DNA from: Rhodospirillales bacterium
GTDB lineage: Bacteria > Pseudomonadota > Alphaproteobacteria > CACIAM-22H2
Length of the DNA: 50,992 nucleotides
Assembly (NCBI GenBank): GCA_016794025.1
Contig: JAEUKX010000012.1
Location: forward strand, 1 to 50,992
Direction of reading: 5' to 3'
Of the stretch, positions 46,421 through 50,992 are shown piece by piece. A program made the translations under genes and the position numbers. Each line of letters begins with the position of its first letter. Position 1 is the first letter of the stretch. Below the pieces are notes generated by a model, which was not told the origin of the DNA, searched no databases, and saw only the letters and a list, made by a program, of their open reading frames with translations.

Positions 46421-48595
46421 CTAGCGCCGGGCGCGACCCTCGCGGCGGGGAGCGGGGCTTGGCGGTTCCGGCAGCGTCGAGAGTGCCGGAACAGGTCCGG
46501 CCGCCGCAACGGTCGTCGTGCCGCGTGGTGCTGGAACCGGCGCCGCAGGAAGCGCAAGGCCCGGCGGCAGGATCGCCGCGGCCGAGGTGTCTTCGCGCGG
46601 CGCGCGCTCGGGTGCGGCGGGCAGGCCCGGTCCCGGCGTCGGGGGCAGGGCCATCGCGGCAACGACCGGCTCGCCGCGCGGGGCGGGCAGCGGCGGTTCC
46701 GGCGGCGGCTGGATCGACGTCAGCTGGACGGGCGCACTCGCGCGCGCGGCGAGCGTGCCGGGCTGCGTATAGAGCGGCCATTCGCCCTGCGCGAGCTGTT
46801 CGAGCGACGGATTGGGCTGGCCCAGGCGCTCGGTGTACATCCAGTAGGAATAGAGGACGCGCGCGATGAAATGGCGCGTCTCGGCCGACGGCAGGCTTTC
46901 GATGAACAGAAGCGCGTCCTCGCGCTTTTCGCCGCGGCTGTCCTGCAGGCGCTTCCAGCGCTGGAGGTTGCCGATCCCGCCGTTGTAGGCCGCGGCCAGC
47001 CGGACGAGTTCGCCGCTGACCAGCGGTTCGTCGAGAAGGTGGCGCAGGTAGCGCTGGCCGAGCGTGACGTTGACATCCGGCTCGAGCAGCAGGTCGAGGC
47101 GGCCACGGAACGTGCGGCTGTCCATCGCTGCTGCCGTCGCCGGCATGAGCTGCATGAGGCCGCGCGCGCCCGCCGGGCTGATCGCGGCCGGATTGAAGGC
47201 CGATTCGACGCGCATGAACGCGAAGACCAGCGCCGGGTCGACGTCGTAGCCGCCGATCGGTGCCCAGTTCGGGATCGGATAGAACGCGCCGTCGTAGCGC
47301 AGCCCGTCGAGGTCGGCGATCTCGCGGGCCAGACGCATTGACAGGCCCGACATGTTGCCGCGCATCGCGACCGCAAGGATCGCGCGCATCACGCCGGGCC
47401 CGCTCTGCGCATAGACGCGGCGCAGTTCCGCCTCGGCACGGCGGTCCTGCCCGACCTGCAGCAGCGCGAACACGCGCACCGCGCCCGGAAAGCGCATGAG
47501 CTGGTCGAGTTCGGTTTCGGCGAGCGCTGGCGGATTCCAGTTGAGGCCGGGGTCGATGTCGAGCGCGCGCGCGGCGAGCAGGCCGTAGAACGTGCGCGGA
47601 TACTCGGCCGCCTGGCCGAGCCAGAAGTTATAGACGTCCGGACGGCGGGCGCGCAGGTGCGTGCGCGCCGCCCAGAAGGCGCCCGCGGCGATGTCCCACG
47701 GGTCGCCCTGCGGCATTTTCGCCAGCGCCTCGAAGTGGCGCGCCGCGCGGTCGAAATCGCCCTGCCGGAAGCGCGCGAGGCCCGCGATCCAGTTTGCGCG
47801 CGGCACGAGCGTGCCCGAGCGCGCGGCCGCCGGTCCGGCGAACTCGATCGCCTGCGCGTCGTCGCCGCGCGCGAACCAGCCTGCCGCAAGCATCGCCTTG
47901 AAATGGTCGATCTCGCCGGCCGAAAGCACCTGCGCGGTGTCGCGCGCGACGAGGATCCTTTCGGCCGCCTCGAACTTGCCGTCCGACAGAAGGTCGCGCA
48001 GCCGGTTGCGCATCCCCGCGGCGTGGCTGCCGCCGGACCGCCCCGGCGGGATCGGCCGGTTGAGCGACGGGCCGAGATCGTCCGCCGACGCGCGCTCGGC
48101 GAACGAGGCCACGTCGCGCGGCCGCGTCAAGCCGGTCGCGCGGCCGCCCTGCTTGCGCACGGCCAGCGCGTAGATCGCGCGCGCGTCCGGCAGGTCGGCG
48201 AATTCCTTGAGCCAGGCGGCCAGCTCGTCAGGGCGGGTGCGGTATTTGGGTCCGAGATACCGGTCGGCGAGCACGTGGCCGACAAGAAGGCGGTTCTTGA
48301 CCGCGCGCAGCATCGTGTCCGCCTCGCCATAGGCGCCGCGGTGCTGGAGCTGGAAGGCGAGGCGATAGGCCCGGATGTCCGACGTGGCCAGCGGCTGGGG
48401 AAGTTCCGCCGTCCGGTCGAAGGGGACGTTGAGCCCCGGCAGGGCCGCCGTCTCGATCCGGTCGGCCGCCGCCATGAGGGTTTCGATAAGTCCTTGGGCG
48501 CGGGCGGAAGAATAGGCAGATACCGCCGACAGGCCGCACAGGCCGATGCCGAAAAAATATGCGAACCGGGAAATATAGATGAATGGGTTCCGCAT
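46421..48595 (-). CDS. Soluble lytic murein transglycosylase (Slt-like)
   Basis: This 724-aa protein has an N-terminal signal segment (about 8-34, ending ARAQ), then a long alpha-helical superhelical region with TPR-like repeats (about 60-440). The SLT catalytic domain follows (about 450-590), with Glu464 in MRVESAFNPAAISPAGARGLMQ and AAYNGGIGNLQRW. The C-terminal 120 residues are Pro/Ala-rich and repeat PAPRGEPVVAA, PAPRGTTTVAA and SPAPRREG. It cleaves peptidoglycan glycan strands in the periplasm, leaving 1,6-anhydro ends. Confidence 0.92.
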   Translation of the reverse strand: MRNPFIYISRFAYFFGIGLCGLSAVSAYSSARAQGLIETLMAAADRIETAALPGLNVPFDRTAELPQPLATSDIRAYRLAFQLQHRGAYGEADTMLRAVKNRLLVGHVLADRYLGPKYRTRPDELAAWLKEFADLPDARAIYALAVRKQGGRATGLTRPRDVASFAERASADDLGPSLNRPIPPGRSGGSHAAGMRNRLRDLLSDGKFEAAERILVARDTAQVLSAGEIDHFKAMLAAGWFARGDDAQAIEFAGPAAARSGTLVPRANWIAGLARFRQGDFDRAARHFEALAKMPQGDPWDIAAGAFWAARTHLRARRPDVYNFWLGQAAEYPRTFYGLLAARALDIDPGLNWNPPALAETELDQLMRFPGAVRVFALLQVGQDRRAEAELRRVYAQSGPGVMRAILAVAMRGNMSGLSMRLAREIADLDGLRYDGAFYPIPNWAPIGGYDVDPALVFAFMRVESAFNPAAISPAGARGLMQLMPATAAAMDSRTFRGRLDLLLEPDVNVTLGQRYLRHLLDEPLVSGELVRLAAAYNGGIGNLQRWKRLQDSRGEKREDALLFIESLPSAETRHFIARVLYSYWMYTERLGQPNPSLEQLAQGEWPLYTQPGTLAARASAPVQLTSIQPPPEPPLPAPRGEPVVAAMALPPTPGPGLPAAPERAPREDTSAAAILPPGLALPAAPVPAPRGTTTVAAAGPVPALSTLPEPPSPAPRREGRARR

Positions 48596-48695
48596 TGCGG
48601 GCGAAGAGATAGTCGAATATTTCCACTGCTGGCAAGCAGAAATATCAAGTTTTCCACATATTTAGTTCAAAGATTAGAGCGAACTATTTACTTGG
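48596..48695. other. AT-rich intergenic segment between slt and udg
   Basis: These 100 bp, and the last codons of the udg gene just beyond, are clearly AT-rich against the GC-rich surroundings. They contain TTTTCCACA (48650-48658) and a small hairpin CTGCT-GGCA-AGCAG (48627-48640). The segment probably holds the slt promoter. No convincing -35/-10 pair was found. Confidence 0.4.
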
Positions 48696-49505
48696 TCAGT
48701 TATTTATATTGTCTCTGATCTTTTGTTTGATCGACAATAAATCCCGCCACGAATCCCTTTTTTGGGCCGGCTGGCGCAACAAATAGGCGGGGTGATACGT
48801 CGGCAACACAGGGATCTCGGCCGGCATGTCGGGGGTGCGGTAGGTCCGCCATTTGCCGCGCAGGCGCATGATCCCCTCGCTCGTGTCGAGCAGCGCCTTG
48901 GCCGAAATTCCGCCAACCAGAACAAGGATTTGCGGGTTTGCCAGCGCGATGTGCCGCTGCACGAAGGGCAGGCAGGCGGCAAGCTCGGCAGCGCTCGGCG
49001 TCCGGTTGGCCGGCGGGCGCCAGGGGATCACGTTCGTGATGTAGACGCTCGTCCTGTCGAGCCCGATGGCGGCGAGCATCCGGTCGAGGAGCTGGCCCGA
49101 CACCCCGACGAAGGGTTTGCCCTGCCGGTCCTCGTCGGCGCCGGGGGCCTCGCCCACGAGCATGACCTTGGCGGCCGGGTTGCCGTCGCAGAAGACGAGA
49201 TTTGTCGCCGTCGCCTTCAGCGCGCAGCCGTCGAAGGCGGCGAGGGCCGCCTTGAGCTCGTCGAGCGTGCGGGCGGCGGCGGCGGCTTCGCGGGCCGAGA
49301 CGACCGCCTGGGCCGCCGGCTGCGGCGCGGCCATGACGGCCGGGGCGGCGGCGACCGGCACCGACGGGACGGCGACGGGCTTTGCCGCCGGCCGCGCGGC
49401 CGGGGCGGGCGGCGGCGGTGCCGAGAAGCGGTCGAGCGGGGTGTCGAGGATCGCCTCGTCGGCCCCGATCTCGACCAGCCAGCGCAGGGTGGCCAGATCG
49501 TCCAT
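48696..49505 (-). CDS. Uracil-DNA glycosylase, family 4-like
   Basis: This 269-aa protein has an Ala/Pro-rich N-terminal region (about 30-75), then a UDG superfamily domain with motif [18 protein letters not shown] (about 118-134) and motif [11 protein letters not shown]. It removes uracil from DNA. Family 4 enzymes normally carry four cysteines for a [4Fe-4S] cluster; only three cysteines occur in this protein (GCALK, VFCDG, AACLPF). The last codons are AT-rich, unlike the rest of the gene. It is divergent from the ETF-QO gene, separated by 78 bp. Confidence 0.88.
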   Translation of the reverse strand: MDDLATLRWLVEIGADEAILDTPLDRFSAPPPPAPAARPAAKPVAVPSVPVAAAPAVMAAPQPAAQAVVSAREAAAAARTLDELKAALAAFDGCALKATATNLVFCDGNPAAKVMLVGEAPGADEDRQGKPFVGVSGQLLDRMLAAIGLDRTSVYITNVIPWRPPANRTPSAAELAACLPFVQRHIALANPQILVLVGGISAKALLDTSEGIMRLRGKWRTYRTPDMPAEIPVLPTYHPAYLLRQPAQKRDSWRDLLSIKQKIRDNINN

Positions 49506-49583
49506 CGGGCGGGGAGGCTACCACGCGGGGGCGGGGATCGAGTAAGAGGTTCTGGCCGGATCCGAAGGAGCCCACAGGAAGCC

Positions 49584-50992
49584 ATGAGCCAGCGCACCGA
49601 CCGCGAACGGATGGATTACGATGTCGTCATCGTCGGCGCGGGCCCGGCGGGCCTCGGCACGGCGATCCGGCTGAAGCAGCTGGCCAACGATGCGGGCCGC
49701 GAGCTTTCGGTCTGCGTGCTCGAGAAGGGCTCGGAGGTGGGCGCCCACATCCTGTCGGGGGCGGTCGTCGAGCCGCGCGCGCTCGACGAGCTGCTGCCGG
49801 ACTGGAAGGAAAACGGCGCGCCGCTGAATACGCCCGTCGAAGAGGACCGCTTCCTGTTCCTGACGGCGAAGCGCGCGTTCCGCCTGCCCACGCCACCGCA
49901 GATGCACAACGAAGGCAACTACATCGCAAGCCTCGGCAACCTGTGCCGCTGGCTTGGCCAGCAGGCCGAGGCGCTGGGCGTCGAGATCTTCGCGGGCTTC
50001 GCCGCGGCCGAGGTGCTGTACGCCGAGGATGGCGCGGTCTCGGGCGTGGCCACGGGCGACATGGGGATCGGCAAGGACGGGCAGCCGACCGCGAACTTCA
50101 CGCCGGGCGTGGAGATCCACGGCCGCGCGACCGTGTTCGCCGAAGGCGTGCGCGGCTCGCTTTCCAAGACGCTGTTCGCGAAGTTCGGGCTGCGCGAGGG
50201 CGTCGAGCCCCAGACCTTCGGCATCGGCATCAAGGAACTGTGGGAGATCGATCCGGCGAAGCACCATGCGGGCCGCGTCGTGCACACGGTCGGCTGGCCG
50301 CTCGACACGGAAACCTACGGCGGCTCGTTCCTCTACCATCTCGAGAACAACCAGGTGGCGGTGGGCTATGTCGTGGGGCTCGACTACCGCAACCCGTTCC
50401 TGTCGCCGTTCGAGGAATTCCAGCGCTTCAAGACGCACCCCGCCATCCGCCCCACCTTCGAGGGCGGGCGGCGCATCGCCTATGGCGCGCGCGCCATCAA
50501 CGAGGGCGGCTTCCAGTCGATCCCCAGGCTCGTCTTCCCCGGCGGCGCCATCGTGGGCTGCTCGGCCGGCTTCGTGAACGTGCCCAAGATCAAGGGCAGT
50601 CACACGGCGATGAAGTCGGGCATGCTGTGCGCCGAGGCGCTGTTCGAAGCGCTCGGCAAGACCGAGGGGCGCGTGGGCACGCTCGACGCCTATCCCGAAA
50701 AGCTCAAGGCGTCGTGGGTGTGGGACGAACTTCACCGCGTGCGCAACATCCGCCCGGCCTTCACGAAGGGGCTGTGGGTCGGCCTCGCGCATGCCGCGAT
50801 CGACACGTACCTCTTCCGCGGCAAGGCGCCGTGGACGTTCGGCCACCATGCCGACAACCAGTCGCTGCGGCCCGCCGCGGCGTCCACGCCCATCGCCTAC
50901 CCGAAGCCCGACGGCAAGGTGTCGTTCGACCGGCTCTCCTCGGTGTTCCTGTCGGCGACCAACCACGAGGAGAACCAGCCCGCGCACCTGCG
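49584..50992 (+). CDS. Electron transfer flavoprotein-ubiquinone oxidoreductase (partial)
   Basis: The frame runs off the right edge after about 469 codons of an expected 540 or so. The N-terminus has the FAD motif [20 protein letters not shown] (about 13-32). [30 protein letters not shown] and [12 protein letters not shown] are diagnostic of ETF-QO. It passes electrons from ETF, reduced by acyl-CoA and dimethylglycine-type dehydrogenases, to ubiquinone at the inner membrane. The C-terminal [4Fe-4S] ferredoxin-like domain lies outside the window. Purine-rich CACAGGAAGCC precedes ATG 49584. Confidence 0.95.
   Translation, partial: MSQRTDRERMDYDVVIVGAGPAGLGTAIRLKQLANDAGRELSVCVLEKGSEVGAHILSGAVVEPRALDELLPDWKENGAPLNTPVEEDRFLFLTAKRAFRLPTPPQMHNEGNYIASLGNLCRWLGQQAEALGVEIFAGFAAAEVLYAEDGAVSGVATGDMGIGKDGQPTANFTPGVEIHGRATVFAEGVRGSLSKTLFAKFGLREGVEPQTFGIGIKELWEIDPAKHHAGRVVHTVGWPLDTETYGGSFLYHLENNQVAVGYVVGLDYRNPFLSPFEEFQRFKTHPAIRPTFEGGRRIAYGARAINEGGFQSIPRLVFPGGAIVGCSAGFVNVPKIKGSHTAMKSGMLCAEALFEALGKTEGRVGTLDAYPEKLKASWVWDELHRVRNIRPAFTKGLWVGLAHAAIDTYLFRGKAPWTFGHHADNQSLRPAAASTPIAYPKPDGKVSFDRLSSVFLSATNHEENQPAHL

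Noticed and set aside
48650..48658. TTTTCCACA as a replication origin (DnaA box)
   Set aside because: It is a single box with no cluster of boxes and no origin-linked genes nearby.
1..50992. CRISPR array, tRNA or rRNA genes, prophage
   Set aside because: No regularly spaced repeats, no tRNA-like cloverleaf or rRNA sequence and no phage structural genes were seen on reading both strands.

Overview
The window is high-GC DNA from one bacterial chromosome, densely packed with genes. Several features point to an Alphaproteobacterium, probably of the Rhodospirillales type. These are a SigF/NrsF (DUF1109) sigma/anti-sigma pair with its own promoter signature, a PAS_5-type protein, a membrane-anchored CycM-like cytochrome c, a prephenate dehydratase whose ACT domain carries the ESYM variant, and a proofreading-type uracil-DNA glycosylase. 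This assignment comes from recognising families, not from a phylogeny. I saw no rRNA, tRNA, CRISPR or prophage.

Layout. 1-1446: an intact IS3-family element sits between two unrelated gene fragments, an aconitase/LeuC-type N-terminus and an unidentified C-terminal tail. 1500-4078: an HD-domain protein, a PAS protein and a class III aminotransferase. 4075-9366 (minus): a 4-hydroxyproline catabolic operon (D-amino-acid oxidase type dehydrogenase, 4-hydroxyproline epimerase, DHDPS-family deaminase), its PAS-AraC regulator, and metY. 9533-14065: an SDR, a 63-aa protein, and an operon of sensor kinase, response regulator and SMR exporter. 14158-18427: a cytoplasmic beta-propeller protein and a tripartite tricarboxylate transporter (tctCBA). 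18431-25230: three MFS exporters, a LysR regulator divergent from a TauE/SafE permease, small proteins, and a thiol dioxygenase. 25236-28857: serS, a PucG-like aminotransferase and an HSL-type hydrolase. 28861-30325: nrsF, sigF and a 64-aa CxxC protein behind a SigF-type promoter. 30405-40510: a large catabolic locus. 40563-50992: housekeeping genes (cytochrome c, pheA, radical SAM, moaB, lytic transglycosylase, UDG, ETF-QO).

The best candidate for an undescribed system is 30405-40510. It holds a Rieske oxygenase, two tandem NQO-type flavoproteins, two tandem FAD-linked oxidases, a cytosine-deaminase-like amidohydrolase, a THI5/NMT1-type ABC importer and a creatininase-family hydrolase. Three of its transcription units each have a recognisable sigma-54 (-24/-12) promoter: Rieske (minus, 31455-31470), the NQO pair (plus, 31486-31501) and the six-gene ABC/amidohydrolase/oxidase operon (minus, 39597-39612). 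I infer a sigma-54-controlled pathway that imports and degrades a nitrogen-containing, probably heterocyclic, compound. The substrate is unknown.

A second highlight is the 64-aa CxxC protein at 30131-30325. A perfect GTAACC-N16-CGAA element precedes it, upstream of sigF-nrsF, which suggests an autoregulated metal or thiol stress module.

Gene packing is extreme. Same-strand neighbours commonly overlap by ATGA. Four convergent pairs share a 4-bp CTAG containing both stop codons, and three others place both stops in a short perfect hairpin.
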